From Virgibacillus proomii (GTDB taxonomy: Bacteria > Bacillota > Bacilli > Bacillales > Amphibacillaceae), in the NCBI RefSeq assembly GCF_018916875.1, contig NZ_JAHLNO010000021.1:62001-126000 (forward strand): a stretch of DNA of 64,000 nucleotides, given 5' to 3'. The position numbers and the translations under genes are program-made. Under the pieces are notes generated by a model. That model made no database searches. It saw nothing but the letters and a program-made list of their open reading frames with translations, and was not told the origin of the DNA. Of the stretch, positions 1 through 8,868 are shown piece by piece (position 1 is the first letter of the stretch; every line of letters begins with the position of its first letter).

Positions 1-64
1 TTTTATCTCAATAGAGTTTAGGTCGTAACCTGTTCATCCGTGGCTTAACATTACACGGATTATA

Positions 65-91
65 AAAAACTTGGAAACTTCCAAGTTTTTT
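65..91. terminator. bidirectional Rho-independent terminator after the FNR-like gene
   Basis: A perfect stem, AACTTGGAA paired with TTCCAAGTT, is flanked by A-run and T-run so it can terminate on both strands. It sits just past the stop codon of the minus-strand reductase gene. Confidence 0.85.
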
Positions 92-99
92 ACATTACT

Positions 100-1149
100 T
101 TATTCTTTTAATAAATCTTCAACAATCTTTTCGTTTCTCTTATAAAGCTTTTCATTATGAGAGGATACCATTGCAGTTTTGGTTGCTTCAGGTTCAAGGT
201 AAAGCTTGGCTTGATTAACTGCATTTGCTGCGTCCTGAAAAGCACCAGCAATTAGATGCAGTTTTCCATCGTGGTGTAAAATATCTCCAGCAGCGAATAA
301 ACCGGGAACAGAGCTTTCACTGCTGCTTGATCCAGCTATGAAATAGTTATCCGAAATTTGAATATCGAGTGGGCTGTTTTCTAGTAATGAAGTATCCCGC
401 TCATAACCGTGGTTTACAATTACCTCATCAACTAGTAAATGCTGTACAGCACCAGATTCTCGGTTTGTGAGTTCAACTGCCTCGATACGGTCACCAGCAC
501 GATTAGCTTCTAATTTCGTCATTTCTGTTTGTGTAAAACAAACGACAGAATTATTTTTGAGATATGTAATCTGGGATTCATGACAGGAAAAATCACTACG
601 GCAAGCAATATAGACTTCTTTTGCAATGCCTGATAATTCCTTTGCCCAATCGGTTGCAGCGTTACCACCACCAGAAATAAGCACGCGTTTATTTTTAAAG
701 TCCTTCAAATATTTAACAGCATAATGTAAATTGGTATCTTCAAAATCCCTCGCATTATGAAGCGGTAACCGTTTAGGATTTCCGCCAACTGCAACAATTA
801 CTGTCTTGGAATAGTGTCTATTTCCTGATGCTGCTTCTACGATAAATATACCTTCCTCATTTTTATCTATAGAGATAACTTCCTCATTAAGTACCACTTC
901 AGGATCAAATGTAAGTCCTTGTTGTGTTAGATTTTCTACTAATTGCAGTCCAGGAATAGGAGGCAGCCCTCCGATATCCCACACAATTTTTTCAGGATAT
1001 ACATGAACTTTACCACCAAGAAAAGAATGGTACTCAATGATTTTTGTTTTCATTTCTCGAAGTCCACTGTAAAATGCGGAAAATAAACCAGCGGGGCCTC
1101 CTCCAATAATTGTAATATCATAAAGGTCTGAATCAGGAATATGTACCAT
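100..1149 (-). CDS. ferredoxin/flavodoxin--NADP(+) reductase, thioredoxin-reductase-like (YcgT type)
   Basis: A 349-residue FAD- and NADPH-binding oxidoreductase of the TrxR-like FNR family. The N-terminal dinucleotide motif GGGPAG lies near residues 16-21, the NADPH motif GGGNAATDWA near the middle, and the C-terminal FAD motif AAGD follows. The CxxC redox pair of true thioredoxin reductases is absent, as expected for FNRs that reduce ferredoxin or flavodoxin. The ATG start has GAGGAG 7 bases upstream. A Fur-like box (1168-1182) lies just upstream and a siderophore transporter operon is divergent, so a role in iron-starvation electron supply, or in ferri-siderophore reduction, is inferred. 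B. subtilis ycgT is also known as a Fur-regulated FNR. The exact electron acceptor cannot be read from sequence. Confidence 0.88.
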   Translation of the reverse strand: MVHIPDSDLYDITIIGGGPAGLFSAFYSGLREMKTKIIEYHSFLGGKVHVYPEKIVWDIGGLPPIPGLQLVENLTQQGLTFDPEVVLNEEVISIDKNEEGIFIVEAASGNRHYSKTVIVAVGGNPKRLPLHNARDFEDTNLHYAVKYLKDFKNKRVLISGGGNAATDWAKELSGIAKEVYIACRSDFSCHESQITYLKNNSVVCFTQTEMTKLEANRAGDRIEAVELTNRESGAVQHLLVDEVIVNHGYERDTSLLENSPLDIQISDNYFIAGSSSSESSVPGLFAAGDILHHDGKLHLIAGAFQDAANAVNQAKLYLEPEATKTAMVSSHNEKLYKRNEKIVEDLLKE

Positions 1150-1167
1150 TTATATGCTCCTCACAAA

Positions 1168-1182
1168 TGAAAATGATTATCA
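1168..1182. promoter_or_regulatory. Fur box for the FNR-like gene
   Basis: TGAAAATGATTATCA matches the 7-1-7 Fur consensus TGATAATnATTATCA with one mismatch. It lies 19 bases upstream of the reductase start on the minus strand, so iron repression of this gene is likely. Confidence 0.75.
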
Positions 1183-1362
1183 GTTGCACTTATCGTACAA
1201 TATTTTAAGATATGATTCAACCTTTCATATAAATATTTTGTCTATTAGTGAAAAATATCAAACTATGTTATGAACTTATAAAGTATTTTTTACTTTAATT
1301 TATATAGTATTCTCACTAGAAAGTGATTGACAATTATGAGAAAAAAATATATCATTTTTTAA

Positions 1363-1377
1363 TGATAATCATTATCA
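1363..1377. promoter_or_regulatory. perfect Fur box in the divergent region
   Basis: TGATAATCATTATCA is an exact 7-1-7 Fur inverted repeat. It is about 215 bases from the reductase start and about 600 from the transporter ATPase start, with the tandem repeat block between it and the transporter. It could control the reductase promoter, or an upstream transporter promoter before the repeats were inserted. Confidence 0.85.
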
Positions 1378-1474
1378 ATTATTGATATATAAATTCAATT
1401 TAAAGTGAAACTTTATTCAATACGGGTTTTCTTTATTCAATACTAATAAGAAGTAAAACAAAGGCTCGGGCGCC

Positions 1475-1745
1475 CTTGAAAAAGTAAAAACACTTTTTCT
1501 GCGGCGATGTGTCGCTGACGTAGCTTTCCTTATCCTTGAAAAAGAAAAACGCTTTTTCTGCGTGCGATGTGTCGCTGACGTAGCTTTCCTTGTCCTTGAA
1601 AAAGGAAAACGCTTTTTCTGCGTGCGATGTGTCGCTGACGTAGCTTTCCTTATCCTTGAAAAAGAAAAACGCTTTTTCTGCGTGCGATGTGTCGCTGACG
1701 TAGCTTTCCTTATCCTTGAAAAGAAAAGCACTTTTCTGCGTACGA
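1475..1745. repeat. tandem array of a 60-bp hairpin-bearing repeat, about 4.5 copies
   Basis: Units begin at 1475, 1535, 1595, 1655 and (partial) 1715, with only a few substitutions between them. Each unit holds a short inverted repeat (GAAAAAG with CTTTTTC) and then a conserved tail containing GATGTGTCGCTGACGTAG. Open frames across the array on both strands simply reflect the 60-base period, a multiple of three, and are not taken as genes. A diverged relative of the unit lies at 30082-30150, so this is a dispersed family locally amplified between the Fur box and the siderophore operon. Confidence 0.9.
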
Positions 1746-1907
1746 TGTCTATTCAAGCAGTATCTCTAGTCCTGTCACCCAAACGAATAGGGCATTTAGT
1801 GCCGTTATCTCACGCTTAGACTTTACTTCTTCGTATTCTCTATAAATTCTTGAAGTAAAAGTCTGACGACACCTTAGATGCGGGATAATTTATAAAAACT
1901 GTAGCCG

Positions 1908-1943
1908 ATTATCAACCGGTGTATTATCAAATGGTCATTATCA
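1908..1943. promoter_or_regulatory. probable Fur operator: three ATTATCA repeats before the siderophore operon
   Basis: Three copies of ATTATCA begin at 1908, 1923 and 1937, spaced 15 and 14 bases. They lie 35 bases upstream of the transporter ATPase start. ATTATCA is one half of the Fur 7-1-7 box, so repeated half-sites suggest an extended Fur operator. No full inverted box is present here. Confidence 0.55.
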
Positions 1944-1977
1944 AAATTTAGTTGTGAAAATAAGCAGAGGTGAGTAT

Positions 1978-2811
1978 ATGATGTTTCGTTTAGCGGCGAA
2001 CGACTTAAGTGTTGGTTATGGTAAAGAACCGATTGTAGAGAATTTATCTGTTAAAATTCCAGATAAACAGATTACTTCTATTATTGGTAGTAATGGTTGT
2101 GGAAAATCTACTTTGTTAAAAGCAATTACTAGAATTATTCCATATGAAGGAGGAACGGTGCTTTTAGACGGTTCCCAAATTGCAACCATGAAGACAAAAG
2201 ACGTTGCAAAGAAAATGGCAATTCTCCCGCAAACAACGGATAGTGCAAGTGGGTTAACGGTTGGGGAATTAGTATCTTATGGGCGCTTCCCACATCAAAA
2301 CGGATTTGGCAGATTAAAGCAGCAAGATATAGAAGCTATTCATTGGGCAATGGAAGTAACTGCTATTTTACCGTTTAAACATCGAACGGTTGATGAGTTA
2401 TCTGGAGGACAAAGACAACGTGTATGGATTGCAATGGCTCTAGCACAAGAGACCGATATTATTTTACTCGATGAACCAACAACATATCTTGATATGGCAC
2501 ATCAACTGGATGTTTTACAATTATTGGAACGACTGAATAAAGAAGAAGGACGTACGATCGTCATGGTGCTGCATGATATTAATCAAGCTGCTCGTTTTAG
2601 TGACTTTTTAATCGCCATGCGTGCAGGTCAAATTATTCAATCCGGTAGTCCAGAGGAAGTATTTACAAAGGAAATGTTGCTACATGTGTATGAAATTGAT
2701 GGTGAGATTGGAAAAGATCCACGTACAGGAAGGCCGATGTGTATGACCTATGATCTTGTAAAACAAAAGGAGAAAAACAATCATGAAAAGACTATTAATA
2801 CTGCTATTTAG
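1978..2811 (+). CDS. iron-siderophore ABC transporter, ATP-binding protein (FecE/YusV type)
   Basis: About 277 residues. This is the cytoplasmic ATPase that energises ferric-siderophore import. It has Walker A GSNGCGKST, the Q-loop region LPQTT, signature LSGGQRQR, Walker B ILLLDEP and the H-loop HDIN. The ATG at 1978 is chosen because AGAGGTGAG ends 3 bases before it; an upstream GTG at 1954 has no ribosome-binding site. The 3' end overlaps the start of the binding-protein gene by 29 bases, indicating translational coupling in a four-gene operon. The siderophore class cannot be fixed from the ATPase. Confidence 0.92.
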   Translation: MMFRLAANDLSVGYGKEPIVENLSVKIPDKQITSIIGSNGCGKSTLLKAITRIIPYEGGTVLLDGSQIATMKTKDVAKKMAILPQTTDSASGLTVGELVSYGRFPHQNGFGRLKQQDIEAIHWAMEVTAILPFKHRTVDELSGGQRQRVWIAMALAQETDIILLDEPTTYLDMAHQLDVLQLLERLNKEEGRTIVMVLHDINQAARFSDFLIAMRAGQIIQSGSPEEVFTKEMLLHVYEIDGEIGKDPRTGRPMCMTYDLVKQKEKNNHEKTINTAI

Positions 2812-3700
2812 TATCATTCTTTTACTTAGTGCTTGTAATACCGACGAAGAAAAGAACAAAGATGATAAATCAAGTAAAACGGAAAAAGATACGATCACAT
2901 ATCAATCGGAGAACGGTCCTATTAAAGTCCCGGCCCATCCAAAGCGTGTTGTCGTACTAAGTCAATTTACTGGTGATTTATTGAAACTTGGGATCAATGT
3001 GGTTGGAGTTGATTCATGGGCAAAAGATAATCCCCGATTTAAAGAATTAAAAGATGTTGACACCGTTTCAGAGGATAATTTAGAAAAAATAATCGAATTA
3101 GAACCGGATTTAATCATTGGTTTATCTACCACAAAAAACTTGGATAAATTAAAAGAAATTGCGCCGACTGTCACCTATACTTATGGAAAAGTAGATTATT
3201 TAACACAACATATTGAAATTGGAAGGCTAGTGAATAAAGAAAAAGAAGCACGCGAGTGGGTAGAGAACTTTAAGCAAGAAACTGCTGAAGTAGGTAAACA
3301 AATCAAAGCAAAAATCGGCGAAGATACAACCGTTTCGGTAATCGAAAAATTTGATAAACAATGGTATGTATTTGGTAATAACTGGGGTAGAGGTACAGAA
3401 ATTTTATATCAAGCAATGGGGCTGAAAATGACGGAGCCTGTGAAGAAACACGCCTTAAAAGACGGATATTATGCACTTTCAGAAGAAGTAATTCCGAAAT
3501 TTGCTGGTGATTATTTAATTATTAGTGATCAATCCGGTGCGAAAGATACCTCATACTTAAAATCAGACATTTTCCAAAGTATCCCGGCTGTAAAAAAAGG
3601 AAATGTATTCGTCATTGATGGGAAGAAGTTTTATTTCAATGATGCATCCACACTTGATTTTCAACTCGAGTTCTTTAAAGAAAAATTTTTAGGGGAGTAA
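2783..3700 (+). CDS. iron-siderophore ABC transporter, substrate-binding lipoprotein
   Basis: A 305-residue periplasmic-binding-type lipoprotein of the FhuD/FeuA (TroA-like) class. Residues 1-18 form a type II signal peptide with lipobox LLSAC, so the mature protein is anchored outside the membrane by Cys18. The body carries the usual features of ferric siderophore binders, including KRVVVLSQF near the N-lobe and ELEPDLIIG before the hinge helix. The gene starts inside the ATPase gene and ends 3 bases before the first permease. The ligand is unknown; hydroxamate or citrate-type siderophores are the usual ones for this family. Confidence 0.9.
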   Translation: MKRLLILLFSIILLLSACNTDEEKNKDDKSSKTEKDTITYQSENGPIKVPAHPKRVVVLSQFTGDLLKLGINVVGVDSWAKDNPRFKELKDVDTVSEDNLEKIIELEPDLIIGLSTTKNLDKLKEIAPTVTYTYGKVDYLTQHIEIGRLVNKEKEAREWVENFKQETAEVGKQIKAKIGEDTTVSVIEKFDKQWYVFGNNWGRGTEILYQAMGLKMTEPVKKHALKDGYYALSEEVIPKFAGDYLIISDQSGAKDTSYLKSDIFQSIPAVKKGNVFVIDGKKFYFNDASTLDFQLEFFKEKFLGE

Positions 3701-3703
3701 AAA

Positions 3704-4720
3704 GTGAAGCAAGTGGAAAAAGAAATCAATGATTCAGCTTTCACAATCAAATTAATAATAGCCATCACTTTATGCTTATTCACCTTCATTATTGCAACAA
3801 AAGTAGGAGCAAAAGAGACTAGCTTTAGCGATGTTTTTTCTGCGCTTATTCATCAAGATAATAGGGATGGTTATTCTGTTATCCGAGATATTCGCTTGCC
3901 GCGAGAAGTTGCAGTGATGTTTGTTGGTGCTGCACTAGCTGTATCAGGTGCGATTATGCAAGGAATGACACGAAATCCATTAGCAGATCCAGGTTTACTT
4001 GGTTTAACATCCGGCGCAAATGCAGCATTAGCATTTGCGCTAGCACTTTTACCAAAAGTAGATACATTTGGTATTATGATCACATGTTTTATTGGTGCCG
4101 CCATGGGGGCTGGGCTTGTCTTTGGTATCGGATCGATAAAAAAAGGTGGATTTACCCCTGTAAAGTTAGTCTTAGCAGGTGCGGCAATTTCTATCTTTCT
4201 TCAAGCTGTAGCCGATGGTATCGGGTTATATTTCAAACTTTCGAAAAACATTTCCCTTTGGACTGCAGGTGGTGCAATTGGAACTACCTGGCATCAATTA
4301 TCTATTATTGTTCCATTTATTATTTTAGGGTTGGTAATTGCCTTATTCCTTTCTCGACAGGTTACCATTTTAAGCTTAAATGAAGAGGTTGCCATTGGCT
4401 TAGGACAAGAAACGAAGCGGATTCGCTGGTTATTATTTATCGTTATTGTCATTTTAGCAGGTGCTGCAGTAGCCTTAGTTGGCAATCTGGCGTTTATCGG
4501 ATTAATGATCCCACACATCGTACGAGTAATAGTCGGTGTAGATTATCGTCAAATTATTCCGATGTCCATTTTTACCGGCGCCATCTTTATGTTACTTGCA
4601 GACTTGGTTGGTCGAACTATCCACGCACCAATGGAAACGCCAGTTGTTTCCATTGTAGCTGTTCTTGGTCTTCCATTCTTTCTATTTGTTGTTCGAAAAG
4701 GAGGAAGAGCATTACAATGA
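3704..4720 (+). CDS. iron-siderophore ABC transporter permease 1 (FecCD family)
   Basis: A 338-residue polytopic membrane protein of the BtuC/FecCD family. It contains the typical segments SGAIMQGMTRNPLADPGLLG (residues about 86-105) and GLMIPHIVR, the latter being the cytoplasmic loop that docks the ATPase. The GTG start at 3704 follows AGGGGAG. It overlaps permease 2 by 4 bases (ATGA-type junction), so the two likely form the heterodimeric channel. Confidence 0.92.
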   Translation: MKQVEKEINDSAFTIKLIIAITLCLFTFIIATKVGAKETSFSDVFSALIHQDNRDGYSVIRDIRLPREVAVMFVGAALAVSGAIMQGMTRNPLADPGLLGLTSGANAALAFALALLPKVDTFGIMITCFIGAAMGAGLVFGIGSIKKGGFTPVKLVLAGAAISIFLQAVADGIGLYFKLSKNISLWTAGGAIGTTWHQLSIIVPFIILGLVIALFLSRQVTILSLNEEVAIGLGQETKRIRWLLFIVIVILAGAAVALVGNLAFIGLMIPHIVRVIVGVDYRQIIPMSIFTGAIFMLLADLVGRTIHAPMETPVVSIVAVLGLPFFLFVVRKGGRALQ

Positions 4721-5727
4721 TCTCATCACATCTGGTACGAAAACAACGTATCATTATACTCATTTTAGTAGTGCTCATTTTCATCACTTCCATTATAGCA
4801 ATCGGTGTTGGTCCGTCATCCGTGTCTATTGATCGCTTAATTCCGACTATCTTGGGTGATGGAACTTTCAAAGAAGATTTTGTCTTTTTCTCGATTCGCT
4901 TACCACGGCTTATTATTGTTGTATTAGCTGGGATGGCGCTGGCACTTTCAGGAGCTATTCTACAAGGATTAACACGAAACGACTTGGCCGATCCAGGAAT
5001 CATTGGCATCAACTCCGGAGCGGGGGTAGCCATTGCAGTATTCTTTTTATTCATGCCAATGGAGATTGGAAATTTTGTTTATATGATACCAATCGTTGCT
5101 TTTATAGGAGCAATGACCACTGTAATATTAATCTACTTATTTTCTTATCAAAGGAAAACGGGAGTAAAGCCTGTACATCTTGTCCTTGTTGGAGTCGGAT
5201 TTTCGATGGCATTTTCTGGTTTAATGGTCGTACTCATGTCCGGTGCTAAAAGAGAAAAAGTGGACTTTATTGCGAACTGGCTGGCAGGAAATATATGGGG
5301 GACGGACTGGCCGTTCATACTGGCGCTATTTCCATGGATTCTAATTTTATTTCCATATGCATACATGAAATCGTATCAATTAAATATTTTTGGTATGAGT
5401 GAACCAGTTGGAATCGGCCTTGGAATGCAAGTTCAAAAAGAAAGAGTTATCTTATTAATTGTATCAGCAGCATTAGCAGCGGCCACCGTTTCTGTCACAG
5501 GCGGTATTGCATTTATTGGTTTAATGGCACCGCATATCGCAAGAGGACTTGTGGGTCCAAGACACCAGTTATTCTTGCCTATCGCTGTTTTAATTGGCGG
5601 TTGGTTATTATTAATAGCAGATACAATTGGCAGAAACATTCTACCACCTGATGGAATCCCAACAGGAATTGTTGTTGCTATTATTGGTGCACCATATTTC
5701 ATTTATCTATTACTACGAAGCAAGTGA
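4717..5727 (+). CDS. iron-siderophore ABC transporter permease 2 (FecCD family)
   Basis: A 336-residue FecCD-type permease, paralogous to its upstream neighbour. It shows SGAILQGLTRNDLADPGIIG near residue 82 and the ATPase-docking GLMAPHIAR loop in the C-terminal third. It is the last gene of the operon. A 4-base overlap with permease 1 implies coupled translation and an equimolar heterodimer. GGAGG lies 11 bases upstream of the start, inside permease 1. Confidence 0.92.
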   Translation: MISSHLVRKQRIIILILVVLIFITSIIAIGVGPSSVSIDRLIPTILGDGTFKEDFVFFSIRLPRLIIVVLAGMALALSGAILQGLTRNDLADPGIIGINSGAGVAIAVFFLFMPMEIGNFVYMIPIVAFIGAMTTVILIYLFSYQRKTGVKPVHLVLVGVGFSMAFSGLMVVLMSGAKREKVDFIANWLAGNIWGTDWPFILALFPWILILFPYAYMKSYQLNIFGMSEPVGIGLGMQVQKERVILLIVSAALAAATVSVTGGIAFIGLMAPHIARGLVGPRHQLFLPIAVLIGGWLLLIADTIGRNILPPDGIPTGIVVAIIGAPYFIYLLLRSK

Positions 5728-5729
5728 CA

Positions 5730-5757
5730 AGGCGAGTGGGCAGAGACTTACTCGCCT
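5730..5757 (+). terminator. hairpin after the siderophore operon (weak terminator candidate)
   Basis: AGGCGAGT and ACTCGCCT form an 8-bp stem 3 bases after the permease stop. No T-run follows, so it may stabilise the 3' end rather than terminate efficiently. Confidence 0.4.
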
Positions 5758-6109
5758 ACTTGTGTGACTTGAATTATTGAGGTATATATCCTTTCTATGG
5801 GAGCAGTAGATCCAAGTGAAAATTTCAGAAGCAATGAATCTGAAAATAAACACACGGTAAAAATTAAATTTTGTACTCAATATTTTTTAATACGTGTTGT
5901 AACTACTAGAACGATACTAGTCAGTTTTTGCTAAATAAAAATAAACAGTTTTAATAGCATGGAATAAAAAAAATGAAATACACTGATATATAGTTTCTAA
6001 TGTTTAATCCACTGCCATCTTTGTTTATTTAGCCATCCTCTTTTTAATTGCTTCTATATGAACAAGGCTCCTGGTTATAGCTTTTCAGCTTTCATTGGTT
6101 GAACAAAGT
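5758..6109. other. intergenic, AT-rich, no recognised gene
   Basis: I see no credible coding sequence, RNA gene or repeat here. It is the transition from the iron operon to the accessory region. Confidence 0.5.
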
Positions 6110-6232
6110 ATGAAAAAACGTTGTTTAACAGGTTACTATAAATTGGATAAAGATGAAAATATTAGTAATTTAAGATGTTTAACATGCAATGATATTACGA
6201 TACAATGTAAAGTAGTTAACACCTTGCGATAA
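6110..6232 (+). CDS. possible 40-residue cysteine-containing peptide
   Basis: An ATG-started frame of 41 codons with four cysteines, including the pair CLTC. Codon use is plausible for the host, but no ribosome-binding site precedes the ATG and I recognise no family. It may be a decayed fragment. Confidence 0.2.
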   Translation: MKKRCLTGYYKLDKDENISNLRCLTCNDITIQCKVVNTLR

Positions 6233-6280
6233 AATTGCGTAATAGAATTATTTTTGCTATAGCTAAGTAGTTGGTTGGAA

Positions 6281-6508
6281 GTGAAATATGAATTGACTGG
6301 AAGACAAAAACAAATAGTGATATTTTATTTTTTCATCGTTATTTGTCTTTCTATAGCTACCATATTAGGTTTATACGGTCAAGGATTGGCATATTTTTTG
6401 AATGAAGAAGTGTACTCAGCTATACATCCTATATATTATTTAACAGTTAGCACCATAATTAGTATTGGTATGTTTTTATTTTCCTTGCTATTAGTCTATC
6501 GTAGCTAA
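6281..6508 (+). CDS. small membrane protein of unknown function
   Basis: About 75 residues with two predicted transmembrane segments (roughly residues 11-32 and 50-73) separated by a short acidic loop (NEEVYS). The start is uncertain: a GTG at 6281 or a TTG at 6275 are in frame, and neither has a strong ribosome-binding site. I do not recognise the family. No neighbour suggests a function. Confidence 0.4.
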   Translation: MKYELTGRQKQIVIFYFFIVICLSIATILGLYGQGLAYFLNEEVYSAIHPIYYLTVSTIISIGMFLFSLLLVYRS

Positions 6509-6766
6509 AAAGAAAATACTAAGTAAAAACATTTCCTCTAGATATACGTTTGTTATTTTTATAATTGATTTTTTTACTTCATGTTGGTCCCTGTTTGTCT
6601 TAGCTATGTGGTGGGGATAAACAAACCATGCAACCTTTCTTTTTATAAAAGGAGTTATTACACAGTAAAACATGAATATATTAAAATTTTATAATGAACC
6701 TAGATCCCCAGGTATTTGGCTGGAGGATATTACAAAACGGAAATTTAATTAAAAAGAAGAACCCAA

Positions 6767-7018
6767 TTGAATTTTGAATATGTTAAGTTTGAAGTACTTC
6801 TGCCTGAAGATTACATATTTCTATTACGTAATGAACTAAACAAATATAGACTTATAACTGTTGGAGACTATGATCATGTTGTTTCTTACGGTGAAACAAA
6901 AGGATATTGGCAGTCTTTGGAAGCATCTAACCCCTTTCAAGTAAAAAAGAAAATATATCCTATGGTTCAAAATGCAAAACGGAATTTAGAGCTTCATATA
7001 AAAAAGTGGAAGAAGTAA
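6767..7018 (+). CDS. stand-alone PII/CutA-like domain related to the YqfO/NIF3 insert domain
   Basis: An 83-residue protein starting at TTG, preceded by AAGAAGAACCC. Features typical of the YqfO/NIF3 C-terminal (CutA-like) domain are visible: YVKFEVLLPEDY at the first strand, a GDYDH segment, and KGYWQSLEASNPF. In NIF3 proteins this domain is an insert; single-domain versions also exist in bacteria. The biochemical role is unknown, with metal or small-ligand binding often proposed. The neighbours do not help. Confidence 0.55.
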   Translation: MNFEYVKFEVLLPEDYIFLLRNELNKYRLITVGDYDHVVSYGETKGYWQSLEASNPFQVKKKIYPMVQNAKRNLELHIKKWKK

Positions 7019-7416
7019 AAAGCTATCATAAGAAGTATCCATTCTTAATACATCACATAAAATGCGTTTTTATAAAGGGTTTACGTATGGTTAACATTGG
7101 GATGGTCTGATAGCGCTACAATTCTATTGCGCACGAATACAACCTTAATTGGAACTCTGTTTAATTTTTATAAAATTCCGATTAATTAAAAGCAATGCGT
7201 CTTGTCTCATTTATTTTTCTCTGAATAATTGTCTTGTTATCGTACTTTCATTGTTAAGTTTTCGAAGCAAATGGTCGATATGCAGAGGTAAGTAAACTCA
7301 GTCTTTACATTGATTCCTATTGGATACGCGGATTCATAGAATAAGTAAATCATCAACGTTGAATGGTAACAGAAAAACAAATAATTTAGCAAATAAATAT
7401 AGAAAAGAGGGTTTGT
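7019..7416. other. intergenic, nothing recognised
   Basis: About 400 AT-rich bases with stop codons in every frame. No repeat, RNA gene or IS end is apparent. The last 20 bases hold the ribosome-binding site (AAGAGGG) of the next gene. Confidence 0.5.
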
Positions 7417-8337
7417 ATGAATCGAAAATTTTTAATAATCATCGCGATAATGTTGGCTATACCTTTAATCACATTATCCTTTAAACTAGTAAAGTCAGTA
7501 GCGATGATTGAACAAGAAGAGATAGTGGAAGAACATCAAGAGCAAACTGATAAGCAAATTTCTAAACAAAAAACCATCCAACAAAGATTAGAAGATGTAG
7601 AAGAATTTAAATATTATCTAGATAAAGGGGATGAGTCAATAGCTAAGAAAATGAAGCAAATGGATTTAGTTATCGTTGAACCGATTGAAATGCAACAATC
7701 ATATATTAACGCTGCGCAAAAAAGCGGAACTTTGCTTTATGGATACATTAATGCAATGGAAGGTGATAAATGGAATAAGGAACTTTATAACCAGTTAACT
7801 GAAGACGATTTTTATAAGGACGAAAATGGTGATAGAATGTACTTTGAAAAGTGGGATTCTTATATGATGGATATGACTTCCATCCATTATCAAGATGTAT
7901 TATTACAAGAGATTAAGAAACAAGTAGTTGATAGAGGATTAGACGGCGCATTCTTAGATACTGTCGGAAATATTGATTCATTTTTACCTTCTGCTGAACA
8001 AAAAGAACAAAATAAGGCATTACTAGAATTTATAAAAAAAGCAAAAGAACAATTTAATGACTTATCAATTGCCCAGAACTGGGGATTTAATACGTTAATA
8101 AATTACACTGCCCCTTATATAGACTTCATCATGTGGGAAGACTTTTCATACAGCGTAGTTGGAGACGATGAATGGGCATTAAATAAAATGGAGCAATTAA
8201 AACAAGTAAGAGAAAAATACGGAACACAGGTTATGGCTGTTGGATTTTCTGAGCCTGATAAGAGTAAGGAATTAGCTCTAAAACATCGATTTAAATTTGT
8301 TTATAATGCTGCAGGATCTTATTATAATAAATGGTAA
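7417..8337 (+). CDS. membrane-anchored GH114-like (endo-alpha-1,4-polygalactosaminidase-type) TIM-barrel protein
   Basis: 306 residues. Residues 1-24 form an uncleaved signal anchor. A charged, Gln/Glu-rich linker follows, then a (beta/alpha)8-type domain. The stretches LLYGYINAMEGDKWN, GLDGAFLDTVGN and NWGFNT resemble the GH114/TM1410 family, in which acidic residues at the ends of barrel strands (here FLDTVG) are catalytic. It likely acts at the cell surface on galactosamine-containing polysaccharide; the substrate is inferred only from the family. The ATG follows AAGAGGG at good spacing. The gene is monocistronic, surrounded by decayed DNA, yet intact. Confidence 0.65.
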   Translation: MNRKFLIIIAIMLAIPLITLSFKLVKSVAMIEQEEIVEEHQEQTDKQISKQKTIQQRLEDVEEFKYYLDKGDESIAKKMKQMDLVIVEPIEMQQSYINAAQKSGTLLYGYINAMEGDKWNKELYNQLTEDDFYKDENGDRMYFEKWDSYMMDMTSIHYQDVLLQEIKKQVVDRGLDGAFLDTVGNIDSFLPSAEQKEQNKALLEFIKKAKEQFNDLSIAQNWGFNTLINYTAPYIDFIMWEDFSYSVVGDDEWALNKMEQLKQVREKYGTQVMAVGFSEPDKSKELALKHRFKFVYNAAGSYYNKW

Positions 8338-8657
8338 AAATTGAACAGTTGCAGTACATGCTGTAATCGACTGAAAGCATACCGTAAAAATGTATCATTA
8401 TTCGTATTGAAGAACTCCTTCTTTACATGCGATTAAGCACGCGAAATACTCGGGGGTGTTTATAACCATTTATAGGAGGGGGTTGTTCGAATTTGGATAA
8501 GAAGAGATAAGTCCCTTTATATCTACAGCTAATATTATTAACTTATGTAGAACATCAGAAGCTGTCATCAACGAAAACTTTACAACATGTACCAGCTCAG
8601 CAAAATAACTGATGTATAGGTGCACCAAGAATTGGAACAACCATTGATTCTATACTA
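8338..8657. other. non-coding / decayed DNA upstream of an IS1380 remnant
   Basis: No intact gene. The final part (about 8625-8657) reads in frame into the transposase remnant that follows, as GTTIDSIL, so the region is probably degraded IS sequence. Confidence 0.4.
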
Positions 8658-8837
8658 AGAAGTTTTCCCGGCAACTAATTCATTCCTTGTGGTGATAGTG
8701 GATTTACCAATATGACTTGTGTGAGGGGATCAATTTATTATACTACCCGAAAAAGTCTTGCGGAAGAGTATCATCCTTCTACTATTCCTTTATCAGAAAC
8801 CATATTACGGGAAGAAGGAAATCATACATTGTTTTAA
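8658..8837 (+). pseudogene. IS1380-family transposase remnant
   Basis: One frame reads RSFPGN, a stop, then FIPCGDSGFTNMTCVRGS and on to a natural-looking end at 8837. FPGN and GDSGF are hallmarks of the DDE domain of IS1380 transposases. An internal stop and loss of both ends show it is dead. Short length makes the family call moderate. Confidence 0.45.
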
Positions 8838-8868
8838 GACAACCATCTTAACAGAGATTTTGTAGCTT

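Noticed and set aside
1475..1745. CRISPR array
   Set aside because: Units are contiguous 60-bp repeats without unique spacers, and no cas genes are present.
1417..1819. Three overlapping open frames across the 60-bp tandem repeats (about 85-107 codons)
   Set aside because: They exist only because the repeat length is a multiple of three; encoded proteins are simple internal repeats and no ribosome-binding sites fit.
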